From Bradyrhizobium elkanii USDA 76 (GTDB lineage Bacteria; Pseudomonadota; Alphaproteobacteria; Rhizobiales; Xanthobacteraceae): a DNA stretch of 64,000 bases. The translations under genes were made by a program, and so were the position numbers. Where the stretch lies: assembly GCF_023278185.1 (NCBI RefSeq), contig NZ_CP066356.1, positions 6,626,001 through 6,690,000 on the forward strand. Reading direction: 5' to 3'. Positions 52,548-61,178 of the stretch are shown one piece after another. The notes beneath the pieces are model-generated. The model ran no database searches, had not been told where the DNA came from, and worked only from the letters and a program-made list of their open reading frames with translations. Numbering within the stretch: position 1 is the stretch's first letter; every line of letters starts with the position of its first letter.

Positions 52548-53525
52548 ATGCGTATCCTGAGCCTTGCGGGGCGGCGGCTCGCCGCCTCGATCCCGACCCT
52601 GTTCCTGATCCTGATCGGCGTGTTCCTGCTGCTGCAGCTCGCGCCGGGCGACACCGTCGATGCGCTGATGGCGCAGATGGGCGGCGGTGACGCCGCGACC
52701 GCCGAGGCGCTGCGCAAATTCTACGGGCTGAACCTCTCGGTTCCGGCGCAGCTCGGCAACTATCTGTGGCACCTGGTCCGGCTCGACCTCGGCTTCTCCT
52801 CGATCTACGGCAAGCCGGTGGCGACCGTGATCCTGGAACGGCTGCCGCCGACCATCCTGCTGATGACGGCGTCGCTGTCATTTGCGTTCTTCTTTGGCCT
52901 CGTGTTCGGCGTGATCGCCGCGCGCGGCGTCAACCGCTGGCCGGACACGATGATCTCCACCCTCGGCCTGATCATCTACGCCACGCCCTCGTTCTGGTTC
53001 GGGCTGATGGCGATCGTGGTGTTCTCGGTCTATCTGCAATGGCTGCCGCCGGGCGGCTTCGAGGATATCGGCAACGTCCAGACCGGAATCTGGCGCGTGC
53101 TGGATATCGCGGCCCATCTGGTGCTGCCGACGCTGACGCTGGGGCTGATCTTCCTCGCGATCTATTTGCGCATCATGCGCGCCTCGATGCTGGAGGTCTT
53201 GAACCTCGATTTCGTCCGCACCGCCCGCGCCAAGGGGCTGGACGAGACCCACGTCATCACCCGCCATGTGCTGCGCAACGCGCTTCTGCCGATGGTGACG
53301 CTGATCGGATTGCAGGCCGGCACCATGCTCGGCGGCTCGGTCGTGGTGGAGAGCGTGTTCTCACTGCCCGGCCTTGGCCGCCTTGCCTATGAATCCGTGG
53401 TGCAGCGCGACCTCAACACCCTGCTCGGCATCGTCTTCGTGTCCGCGCTGCTTGTCATATCCGTGAACTTCGTCGTCGATCTGCTCTACGCGCGGCTCGA
53501 TCCGCGCATCGCGGCGGAGGGCTGA
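52548..53525 (+). CDS. peptide ABC importer permease (DppB family)
   Basis: 325 residues. Six spans, QLAPGDTVDALMAQMGG, YGLNLSVPAQLGNYLWH, and VVVESVFSLPGLGRLAYES typical of DppB. Two bases before the next gene. Second gene of the 50717-55980 importer operon. Confidence 0.93.
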   Translation: MRILSLAGRRLAASIPTLFLILIGVFLLLQLAPGDTVDALMAQMGGGDAATAEALRKFYGLNLSVPAQLGNYLWHLVRLDLGFSSIYGKPVATVILERLPPTILLMTASLSFAFFFGLVFGVIAARGVNRWPDTMISTLGLIIYATPSFWFGLMAIVVFSVYLQWLPPGGFEDIGNVQTGIWRVLDIAAHLVLPTLTLGLIFLAIYLRIMRASMLEVLNLDFVRTARAKGLDETHVITRHVLRNALLPMVTLIGLQAGTMLGGSVVVESVFSLPGLGRLAYESVVQRDLNTLLGIVFVSALLVISVNFVVDLLYARLDPRIAAEG

Positions 53526-53527
53526 CG

Positions 53528-54358
53528 ATGGATGCCGTGAAACGCTATTTCCGTAGCCCGGCCGCGGTGATCGGCCTGATCCTGCTGCTGCTTGTCATCG
53601 CGATGGCGATCAGCGCGGGTCTCCTCTATCCGCGCGATCCGCTCGCCCTTGCCGGCCGGCCGCTGATCTGGCCGTTCTCCAACCCGCGCTTCCTGCTCGG
53701 CACCGACAATTCCGGACGCGACATCGCCGCCCAGATCTTCTACGGCGCGCGGATCTCGCTCCTGATCGGCGGCGTCGCCACCGTGATCGCGATCCTGATC
53801 GGCATCCTGGTCGGCGCCTTCGCCGGCTATTACGGCGGCTGGGTCGACAATGTCCTGATGCGGATCACCGAGGCGTTCCAGACCCTGCCGAATTTCGTGC
53901 TGCTGCTGGTCCTGGTCGCGGTGTTCGGCTCGACGCTAACGACGGTCACGATCGCGGTCGGCGTGGTGTCCTGGCCGGCGCCGGCGCGGCTGACCCGCGC
54001 CGAGTTCCTGTCGCTGCGCAACCGCGAATTCGTGCAGGCGGGCAAGACACTCGGCATGAAGGACGTCCAGCTCATCCTCGGCGAGATCCTGCCCAACGCG
54101 CTGCCGCCCGTGATCGTCTACGCCAGCGTGGTGATGGCGGTCGCGATCCTGCTGGAAAGCGCGCTCGCCTTCCTGAGGCTGTCCGATCCCAACGTCGCCT
54201 CCTGGGGCAATCTGATCGGGCTCGGCCGCGACGTGCTCCGGGTGCAGTGGTACGTCTCGGCGATCCCCGGCATTGCGATCCTCGTCACCGTGCTCGCTGT
54301 GTCGCTGGTCGGCCAGGGCCTCAACGACGCGCTCAATCCGAGGCTGAAGAGCCGATGA
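53528..54358 (+). CDS. peptide ABC importer permease (DppC family)
   Basis: 276 residues, GGAGGG site. DppC features: FLLGTDNSGRDIAAQIFYGA, a membrane-spanning core, and the EAA loop EFVQAGKTLGMKDVQLILGE. Its TGA overlaps the ATG of the ATPase gene by four bases. Confidence 0.93.
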   Translation: MDAVKRYFRSPAAVIGLILLLLVIAMAISAGLLYPRDPLALAGRPLIWPFSNPRFLLGTDNSGRDIAAQIFYGARISLLIGGVATVIAILIGILVGAFAGYYGGWVDNVLMRITEAFQTLPNFVLLLVLVAVFGSTLTTVTIAVGVVSWPAPARLTRAEFLSLRNREFVQAGKTLGMKDVQLILGEILPNALPPVIVYASVVMAVAILLESALAFLRLSDPNVASWGNLIGLGRDVLRVQWYVSAIPGIAILVTVLAVSLVGQGLNDALNPRLKSR

Positions 54359-55980
54359 GCGAGACGGTCCTTTCGCTCGATGGGCTGACGGTGCGCCTGC
54401 CCAAAGGCGCCGACCGGCCGCATGCGCTGTCCGACGTCTCGTTGTCGATTGCGTCGAACGAAATTCTTTGCGTGGTCGGCGAGTCCGGCTCCGGCAAGTC
54501 GATGATGGCGAACGCCATCATGCGGCTGCTGCCGAACGAGTTGACGATCGAACGGGGCCGGATGATGTTCGACGGCCGCGACCTCTGCGCCGCCGACAGC
54601 GCCGAAATGCGCGATGTGCGCGGCGCCGGGATTGCGATGATCTTCCAGGAACCGATGACCGCGCTCAATCCGCTGCGCACCATCGGCGATCAGATCGGCG
54701 AGATGTTTGCGATCCACACCGCTCTCTCGAAGGCCGAGATCAATGCGCGCGTGCTGGCGCTGCTCGAGGACGTCCGCATCCCCGATTCCAGGGCTGCCGC
54801 AAAGGCCTACCCACACGAGCTGTCCGGCGGCCAGCGCCAGCGCGCGATGATCGCGATGGCGCTGGCGCTCGACCCGAAGCTCCTGATCGCGGACGAGCCG
54901 ACCACCGCGCTCGACGTCACGACGCAGGCACAGATCCTGAAGCTGATCCGCGACTTGCAGCAGCGCAAGAAGACCGCGGTGCTGTTCATCACGCATGATT
55001 TCGGCGTGGTCGCCGAGATCGCCGACCGCGTCGTGGTGATGCAGCACGGCGCGATCGTCGAGCAAGGTGCGGCCGACAAGGTGCTGAACGATCCGCAGCA
55101 TGCCTACACGAAACAACTGATTGCGGCCGTACCCCCGCTGAAGGCGCCGCCGCCGCGCATCCTGTCCGGCAAGGACATCCTGACCATCGACGGCGTCTCC
55201 AAGACCTACCGCACCGGCGGCTTCCTCGGCCGCGGCGCGCGGATCACGGAAGCCGTCAGGAACGTCTCGCTGCACCTGCCGCGCGGCGCGACGCTCGGCA
55301 TCGTCGGCGAATCCGGTTCGGGCAAATCAACCCTCGCGCGCTGCATCGTGCGGCTGATCGATCCCGACACCGGCTCGATCGTGCTCGACGGCAAGGACTG
55401 GGCAAAGCTCGGCCGCGACGCTATCAGGCGCGAGACCCGCCACTTCCAGATGGTGTTCCAGGATCCGTTCGCCTCGCTCAATCCGCGCCGCAAGGCGGCC
55501 GAGCTGGTGGCGCAGGGACCGATCGTGCACGGCACCGACCATGCCACCGCGATTGCGGAAGCGCGAAAGCTGTTCGAGCTGGTCGGGCTCGATCCGTCCG
55601 CCGGGGATCGCTATCCGCACGAATTCTCCGGCGGCCAACGGCAGCGCATCGGGCTCGCCCGGGCACTGGCGTTGAAGCCGGACGTGCTGGTCGCCGACGA
55701 GCCGGTCTCGGCGCTCGACGTCTCGGTGCAGGCGCAGGTCTTGAAGCTGCTCGCCGGGCTGCGCCAGCAGCTTGGCCTCTCGATCATCTTCATCACCCAC
55801 GATCTGCGCGTCGCCGCCCAGATCTGCGATCTCGTCGCTGTGATGAAGGACGGCGCCGTGGTCGAGCAGGGGCTGACCGCCGAGGTGTTCGGCAAGCCGC
55901 AGCACCCCTACACGCAGGACCTGCTGTCGGCGATCCCCGGCGGCGCGTTCGCGCGCGAGCACGGCACCGCAACTATGTAG
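54355..55980 (+). CDS. peptide ABC importer ATPase with two fused ABC domains (DppD-DppF)
   Basis: 541 residues. First ABC domain about 5-265 (Walker [42 protein letters not shown]); second about 280-541 (GESGSGKSTLARCIV, FSGGQRQRIGLARAL, VLVADEPVSALD). The first domain ends without the cysteine-rich oligopeptide C-terminal motif found in the split ATPases at 14540 and 15541. One chain replaces the usual DppD+DppF pair; such fusions are known in glutathione-type (GsiA) importers. Confidence 0.92.
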   Translation: MSETVLSLDGLTVRLPKGADRPHALSDVSLSIASNEILCVVGESGSGKSMMANAIMRLLPNELTIERGRMMFDGRDLCAADSAEMRDVRGAGIAMIFQEPMTALNPLRTIGDQIGEMFAIHTALSKAEINARVLALLEDVRIPDSRAAAKAYPHELSGGQRQRAMIAMALALDPKLLIADEPTTALDVTTQAQILKLIRDLQQRKKTAVLFITHDFGVVAEIADRVVVMQHGAIVEQGAADKVLNDPQHAYTKQLIAAVPPLKAPPPRILSGKDILTIDGVSKTYRTGGFLGRGARITEAVRNVSLHLPRGATLGIVGESGSGKSTLARCIVRLIDPDTGSIVLDGKDWAKLGRDAIRRETRHFQMVFQDPFASLNPRRKAAELVAQGPIVHGTDHATAIAEARKLFELVGLDPSAGDRYPHEFSGGQRQRIGLARALALKPDVLVADEPVSALDVSVQAQVLKLLAGLRQQLGLSIIFITHDLRVAAQICDLVAVMKDGAVVEQGLTAEVFGKPQHPYTQDLLSAIPGGAFAREHGTATM

Positions 55981-55995
55981 CCGGGCACGCGCGGC

Positions 55996-57141
55996 CTACT
56001 CCGCCGCTTGTGGCTTGGGCTCCTCGCGCAGCCGGAAGCGCTTCAGCAATCCGGATACCGTGTCGCGGAAGCCGCCATATTCCAGCTCTGAATAGGGCAG
56101 CATCGCAGCGCCGGACCAGCCCTGGCTGCGCATCTCGATCGCCTTGCGCTGCGCGCGCTGGCGGACCTCGTCCCACGCAAGGTTGTCAAAGAAATCGGTG
56201 TAGGACTCCGAGAACTTCCCGTCCCGGTCGATCGAGAAGCCGACGCAGGAAACGATCGGCAGGCAGTACATCCCCGTCACCGGGGTGTTGAGCGGCACCG
56301 GCATGAGCGGCATCACATGCGAGCCGCGCGCGTCGCCGCCCACGAAGTGCGCCTTGGCGAAGGGCGAGATGATTTCTTCGGGCGCCGCGAAAATGCCCTG
56401 GTTCCTGACGACCGCGACCGGATCATCCTTGCCGGTGTACTTGCCTGCGATGGAGTGAAGGCGCTGCGCCGAAACGGCGACGGCGACCTCGCCATAGGTT
56501 TTCGAGACGATGCGATCAATGCCGAAGCGCTCGTTGTCGCGAAGCAGCGCCGCAATGTGGTAGCCGTCCGCGGGCGCATCGAGTTCGATCACGCTGTCGC
56601 CGGCCGTGTTGTCCATATCGATGATATGGAAACGGAAGCCCTTGATCATCGGGGGCAGCATCAGCCCGGCGCAATACATGGGATCGGCAAAAGCCAGATA
56701 GAGCGGCAGGTTGTAGGCGCCGGGGCCGCATTTGTCCGCGGCGAACACCATGAAGGACTCCGCGGGTCTCGCGCCCGAGAGGCTGTGGTCGAAGCTGAGT
56801 TCGGCGACGGCCGGGCCCGCGCCGCGAACGTTTCCGGAAGGGGCGTCGACGAGAAGATCCTGGCCGGCGCCGTAGAGCCCGGAGGTCTTCGCAACCGCAG
56901 TGGCCGCGAGAAACGTCTTCCAGGCGAATTGGTGGACTTCGGAGCTTCCTTCGCCCCGCGTGTGCGTCATGATGATCGCAATATCGTCGCCGGTATGGCG
57001 CACGAAACCGTCGATCAGGAGACCGTTGTCGATCGCTTTCGCGACCTCCCCTTCGACCGCCGCCATCATGCGCGCAGATGGTTTCGTGTGGCCCCCAACG
57101 GAGCCAATGTCAGCCTTGATGACCGAAATGGTGAGTTTCAT
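55996..57141 (-). CDS. fructose-1,6-bisphosphate aldolase/phosphatase-family protein (archaeal type V)
   Basis: 381 residues from the ATG at 57141, with GGAGGG eight bases upstream. N-terminal ADIGSVGGHTKPS (10-22) with Asp11 and His18 metal ligands, HTGDDIAI (49-56), GPGAYNLPLYLAF (139-151), GGDARGSHVMPLMPVPL (268-284) and YSELEYGG (350-357). This is the bifunctional FBP aldolase/phosphatase family known from archaea and deep-branching thermophiles. By my alignment the Tyr/Lys of the aldolase site (RYxxK) read Phe206 and Asp209 (ERFGIDR), so the aldolase step is doubtful while metal-site residues for phosphatase persist. Follows the PFK gene. Confidence 0.9.
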   Translation of the reverse strand: MKLTISVIKADIGSVGGHTKPSARMMAAVEGEVAKAIDNGLLIDGFVRHTGDDIAIIMTHTRGEGSSEVHQFAWKTFLAATAVAKTSGLYGAGQDLLVDAPSGNVRGAGPAVAELSFDHSLSGARPAESFMVFAADKCGPGAYNLPLYLAFADPMYCAGLMLPPMIKGFRFHIIDMDNTAGDSVIELDAPADGYHIAALLRDNERFGIDRIVSKTYGEVAVAVSAQRLHSIAGKYTGKDDPVAVVRNQGIFAAPEEIISPFAKAHFVGGDARGSHVMPLMPVPLNTPVTGMYCLPIVSCVGFSIDRDGKFSESYTDFFDNLAWDEVRQRAQRKAIEMRSQGWSGAAMLPYSELEYGGFRDTVSGLLKRFRLREEPKPQAAE

Positions 57142-57293
57142 GAGCATCCCTCCGACCGCAGCGCAGCGCCTTCGCCTCGGCGCTCGCTGCGCCGGGGGGC
57201 GACGGCGCGCTCATTTGCGAAAAGAACGTCGTGTGGTGCGACAGGTTCCCTGCGCAAATTTCTTGCGGAACTATGGCCCCTCCGTCACCGCGT

Positions 57294-57312
57294 GTCGATA
57301 CGGGCTATCGAC
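57294..57312. promoter_or_regulatory. inverted repeat between PFK and FBPA/P genes
   Basis: GTCGATA (57294-57300), CGGGC, TATCGAC (57306-57312): perfect 7-base arms, 45 bases after the PFK stop and 153 bases before the FBPA/P start. Could be an operator for the downstream gene or an attenuating hairpin. Confidence 0.35.
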
Positions 57313-57356
57313 GCATCTGGAATAACTCGTGATGCTCGATGGGGTTACCACCCGCC

Positions 57357-58544
57357 CTATGAAGCGCGGTTGAGAAAGATCGGCAGGCCCCGCTTGTTGG
57401 AATAGAGAGGACGGTAGCGCTCGGTGTTGTAAGCGCTTGCGACGTCCAATTTGCGTGGCCCGAGCTTGGCGTCGGGGATCGGAACGAGGTCGTAGCGGCC
57501 CTCGACCAGTGCCGACATGAGGCCGGTTTTGCCTTCCAGGATCGCATCGTAGGCCATGTTGCCGAACGTCAGCGCCACAAGCTTGTCGATGAAGTCCGGA
57601 TCGCCTGACCGCAGGTCGTAGGTGAGGTCAGAGACGATGGTCTCCTCGCCGGTGCGCCGCTTGATCTCGTCCGCGAACGCTTCGGCCACGCTCGCCTTCC
57701 TGCGGTGACCGTAGGCGTCAGGCTCGCCGAATTCCTGCACCTTGTAGCCTTCCCACTCGGCGCCCTCGCTGAGCGCGATCAGCGCGTAGTTGCTCGGGTT
57801 GCCGTGCTTGTCATCGAGGAGAAGCTGGATCAGCTTGTCGAGATCGACCTTGTACTCCGGTATGGCGCATCGGATCGAGGTTGCGTATGCGGTATAGAGT
57901 GCCGTAAAGCCGGCATCGCGACCAAAGACGCGGAAAATGCCGATTCGCTCGTGCGAGCCGACGGTGGTGCGCTGGCGCTGGATGGCATCGCTGGCACGGG
58001 TGATCGCGGTCGAGAAGCCGATGCAGTATTCGGTGTTGCGCACGTCGTTGTCCATCGTCTTCGGGATGGCAATGATCTTGGCGCCTCGCCTGTTGAGCTT
58101 GTCCGCGTAGTTGAGAGTATCGTCGCCGCCGATGGCGATCAGATGTTCGATACCGAGCCCCGCGAGGTTCGCGAGCACCTCGTTGGTGAGGTCCCACGTC
58201 GTGGTTGCGATGCCACCCTTGGTGCTCTGCGAAACCGGAAAGTCGCGGCCCGCCAGATGATCGGGCAACTTCTTCATTTTGGAGGGATTGGTGCGGCTCG
58301 AGTGCAGCACGGTGCCGCCGCGCCGGTCGATGACGCGCGTGTTTTCGCGGTTCAGCGGGATGATGTAATGGGACTTGCTCGACGGGTCGTCGAGGTTCAG
58401 GTGCGTGAGGGCCTCCCAGCCTCGGCGGAGACCGACAACCTCGATGTCGTCCTCGCTGCCGCGATAAGTCACGCTCTTGATCACCGCGTTAAGGCCGGGG
58501 ACGTCACCGCCTCCCGTGAGAATACCAATGCGCTTCCTCGCCAT
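57357..58544 (-). CDS. pfp: 6-phosphofructokinase with pyrophosphate-type signature
   Basis: 395 residues from the ATG at 58544, GGGAGG site. PFK fold: ILTGGGDVPGLNA (8-20), IAIGGDDTLNYA (136-147) and AIPKTMDNDV (159-168). Asp142 (GGDDT, Gly in E. coli ATP-PFK) and Lys162 (PKTMDND, Gly in ATP-PFK) match the pair that marks PPi-dependent, reversible phosphofructokinases; catalytic Asp165. Would interconvert fructose-6-P and fructose-1,6-bisP with PPi. Upstream of the FBPA/P homologue by 215 bases on the same strand. Confidence 0.9.
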   Translation of the reverse strand: MARKRIGILTGGGDVPGLNAVIKSVTYRGSEDDIEVVGLRRGWEALTHLNLDDPSSKSHYIIPLNRENTRVIDRRGGTVLHSSRTNPSKMKKLPDHLAGRDFPVSQSTKGGIATTTWDLTNEVLANLAGLGIEHLIAIGGDDTLNYADKLNRRGAKIIAIPKTMDNDVRNTEYCIGFSTAITRASDAIQRQRTTVGSHERIGIFRVFGRDAGFTALYTAYATSIRCAIPEYKVDLDKLIQLLLDDKHGNPSNYALIALSEGAEWEGYKVQEFGEPDAYGHRRKASVAEAFADEIKRRTGEETIVSDLTYDLRSGDPDFIDKLVALTFGNMAYDAILEGKTGLMSALVEGRYDLVPIPDAKLGPRKLDVASAYNTERYRPLYSNKRGLPIFLNRAS

Positions 58545-58763
58545 GCCCACCTCCCAGGGTTGCTATCTGGCAATAACGCCTGCGTCGCGTCGGGGTTTCC
58601 ACAACGCTATCCGCCAACGGCGGAATCCTCGTGATCGCGGCACCCGGCCGAACCTGCTTGCGCCCCCACTCTTCCAGCGACGTTCTCCGACCAGTCCCCA
58701 CCTCGGGCGGCTTGCCCCTCCATGCCCCTTATCTCGCGTGCGTGGCGCGACGTTGCTCCGCGC

Positions 58764-60134
58764 TTATCGTGAACGGCGCGAGGCGAGGAAATACTCGGCC
58801 CATCGCAGCAACTCGAAACGATCGCCCTTGACCAGCTCCTGCGCGTCGCGGCGCCGATAGAGCACCAGCATCCAGGGCGCGAGCTTGCGCAGCAATCCGT
58901 GGGCCATGTACTGCACCGGCTCGGAGAACGGCAGCGCCAGTTCGCTTTCCGGCACGCCCTGGACCGCGCGCGCCAATTCGCGGCCGAGCGGGATCGTCAA
59001 CGCGACCGCGCGGCCATTGCAGCCGGTCCAGCCATAGGCGTTGGGACCCAGCCGGTGCATGCGCGGCAGGAAATCCGCGGTCATCCCGACATAGCCGTTC
59101 CAGACATAGTCGAAGGAGACGTCGCCGATCTGCGGCCACAGGCGCTGCAACCGCTCGGTCACCCGTGCCTTCAGCCGCCCGGTCTTGTCGCCCGGACCGA
59201 GCACGGCACCGCCGGTGACGAGGCGGTTGCGGGCGTCGTAGCGCGCAAAATACAGCTCGCCATGGGTGTCCGACATCGCCTGCCGGGCGGGAATGATGGT
59301 CTTGCGCACGTTGTCCGAGAGCGGCTGCGTCGCCATCTGCCAGGACAGCACCGGCATCACCTCGGTTGCGATGTCAGGCACCAGCGACTTCGCGAACTCG
59401 CCGCTATAGGCGTTGGTCGCGACCACCAGCGCGCGACCGGAGATCTCACCCTTTTCCGTCCTCACCACCCAGCGATCCCCGCGGCGCTCGAAACTCGTCG
59501 CAGGCGAGCGTGCATAGATTCGCGCGCCGAGGCCGAGCACGGTGCGCGCAAGGCCGCGCGCCAGCGCCAGCGGATTGACGTGACCGCCGGTCCTGTTCCA
59601 AAAGCCGCCGTACCAGGCATCCGAGCCGAGCATGTCCCGGGTCTGATCGCGCGACAGCAATTCGACCGGCGCGCCGAATTTCGACCATTGCTGCACCCGC
59701 CGTTCCGCGATCTTGATGCGGCCCGGCGAGTGCACCGGCTGCACCCAGCCGGCCTGCTCCTGCTCGGCCTCGATGTTGTAGCGCCTGACGACGTCGAACA
59801 GATCAGCGGCACTGTCGCGCAGCATCGCGACAAAGCGCTCGCCGGCCGCGCCGTGCCTTGCGATGATGTCATCGGGATCGGGACGCGACAGCGTCGGGAT
59901 CACCTGGCCGTTGTTGCGCCCCGAGGCGCCCCAGCCCGGCTCGGCGGCCTCGACGATTGCGACGTCGACATTGGCCTCGCGCAGATGCAGTGCGGTCGAT
60001 AGACCCGTGAAGCCGCCGCCGATGATCACGACATCGGCCTGCTGCGCGCCGGTCAGTTCAGGACAATCAGGGCCGGACGGCGTCACTGCCGCCCAGAGCG
60101 AATTGGGCCAGCGCACGGCATTGCTGTTCATCAT
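58764..60134 (-). CDS. FAD-dependent oxidoreductase (DadA/PuuB/glycine-oxidase type)
   Basis: 456 residues from the ATG at 60134 (AAGGAAGG site; 60131 is an alternative). FAD motif VVIIGGGFTGLSTALHL, then GRNNGQVIPTLSRPD, TGGHVNPLALARGLAR, VVATNAYSGEF, and C-terminal GWTGCNGRAVALTIPLG. The pattern is that of gamma-glutamylputrescine oxidase-like and D-amino-acid dehydrogenase-like flavoenzymes, oxidising an amine or amino acid. Divergent from a VOC protein with a 74-base shared promoter. Confidence 0.9.
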   Translation of the reverse strand: MMNSNAVRWPNSLWAAVTPSGPDCPELTGAQQADVVIIGGGFTGLSTALHLREANVDVAIVEAAEPGWGASGRNNGQVIPTLSRPDPDDIIARHGAAGERFVAMLRDSAADLFDVVRRYNIEAEQEQAGWVQPVHSPGRIKIAERRVQQWSKFGAPVELLSRDQTRDMLGSDAWYGGFWNRTGGHVNPLALARGLARTVLGLGARIYARSPATSFERRGDRWVVRTEKGEISGRALVVATNAYSGEFAKSLVPDIATEVMPVLSWQMATQPLSDNVRKTIIPARQAMSDTHGELYFARYDARNRLVTGGAVLGPGDKTGRLKARVTERLQRLWPQIGDVSFDYVWNGYVGMTADFLPRMHRLGPNAYGWTGCNGRAVALTIPLGRELARAVQGVPESELALPFSEPVQYMAHGLLRKLAPWMLVLYRRRDAQELVKGDRFELLRWAEYFLASRRSR

Positions 60135-60208
60135 GATCCTTCCTTGCGGGCGCCCGGTCATTCTGGTTAGCTAATTCTACTCTCCTATTCCAGCCGGGAA
60201 GACAACAA

Positions 60209-61063
60209 GTGACACTCAAGAACGTCATCGGAATCGATCACGCCGTGGTCATGGTGAAGGACCTCGACAAGGCCGCCGAGAACTACAAGCGGCTCGGCTT
60301 CACCGTGTCGCCGCGCGGCACCCATAGCGCGCATATGGGATCGGGCAATTACACCATCATGTTCGACCCCGACTACATGGAATTGCTCGGCGTGCTGACG
60401 CCGACCGAACACAACGCGCCGGCGCGCGCCTTCCTCGAGAAGCGCGGCGAAGGCATCGAACGCATCGCGTTCACCGCGGTGGATTCCGCCGCCGGCGCCG
60501 AGGAGATTCGCGCGCGCGGCTATGCGCCGATCGGGCCGACCGATTTCGAGCGCCCGGTGACCTTGCCTGATGGCACGGTCTCCGCGGCGAAATTCCGCAC
60601 CTTCCAGTGGCCGACCGCGGAGGCGCCCGGCGGCGTCCGCATCTTCGCCTGCCAGCACAAGACTCGCGAGACGGTGTGGATTCCCGAATTGATGGCGCAC
60701 GCCAATGGGGCAAAACGCCTCAAGCAGGTGCTGATCGTCTCGCCCGATCCCGCCGCCGATGCCGCACATCTCTCAAAGATGATCGACGTCGCCGTCAGGA
60801 ACAACGCCGACGGTGCGGTTGCAGTACCGTCCGGCGGCGCCCGCGCCGACTTCGTGTTCCTGACCAGGGATCAGCTTGGCAAGCGCTATCCCGGCGTGTC
60901 GCTGGACGGCCTGCCCGATCGCGGCGGCGCCGGCCTCGTGATCGCGGCCGATCTTGCCGCGACCGAGAAGGCGCTGGGCTCGGCCGGCGTGAAGAGCGGC
61001 AACAGCATCACCGTGCCGCCGGCTTCCGGCAACGGCACCCTGCTCGCTTTCGTCAAGGCATAG
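60209..61063 (+). CDS. VOC-family (glyoxalase-like) protein
   Basis: 284 residues from a GTG at 60209 with GGGAAG upstream. Two glyoxalase-like halves: residues about 5-145 (GIDHAVVMVKDLDKAAENYKRL with a metal-type His) and about 165-280. VOC members are metal-dependent isomerases, dioxygenases or resistance proteins; no subfamily can be fixed. Shares its promoter region with the flavoenzyme gene. Confidence 0.85.
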   Translation: MTLKNVIGIDHAVVMVKDLDKAAENYKRLGFTVSPRGTHSAHMGSGNYTIMFDPDYMELLGVLTPTEHNAPARAFLEKRGEGIERIAFTAVDSAAGAEEIRARGYAPIGPTDFERPVTLPDGTVSAAKFRTFQWPTAEAPGGVRIFACQHKTRETVWIPELMAHANGAKRLKQVLIVSPDPAADAAHLSKMIDVAVRNNADGAVAVPSGGARADFVFLTRDQLGKRYPGVSLDGLPDRGGAGLVIAADLAATEKALGSAGVKSGNSITVPPASGNGTLLAFVKA

Positions 61064-61178
61064 CTGCCATACCATGCGCGGCGCAGCGTTATGCAACGGC
61101 GCCGCGCATGTGGGACTAGGCACAGAAAGTTGAGGCGCTAGTATCTCTCCCAAACAAGAACCGTCCAGGGAGAGAAAC

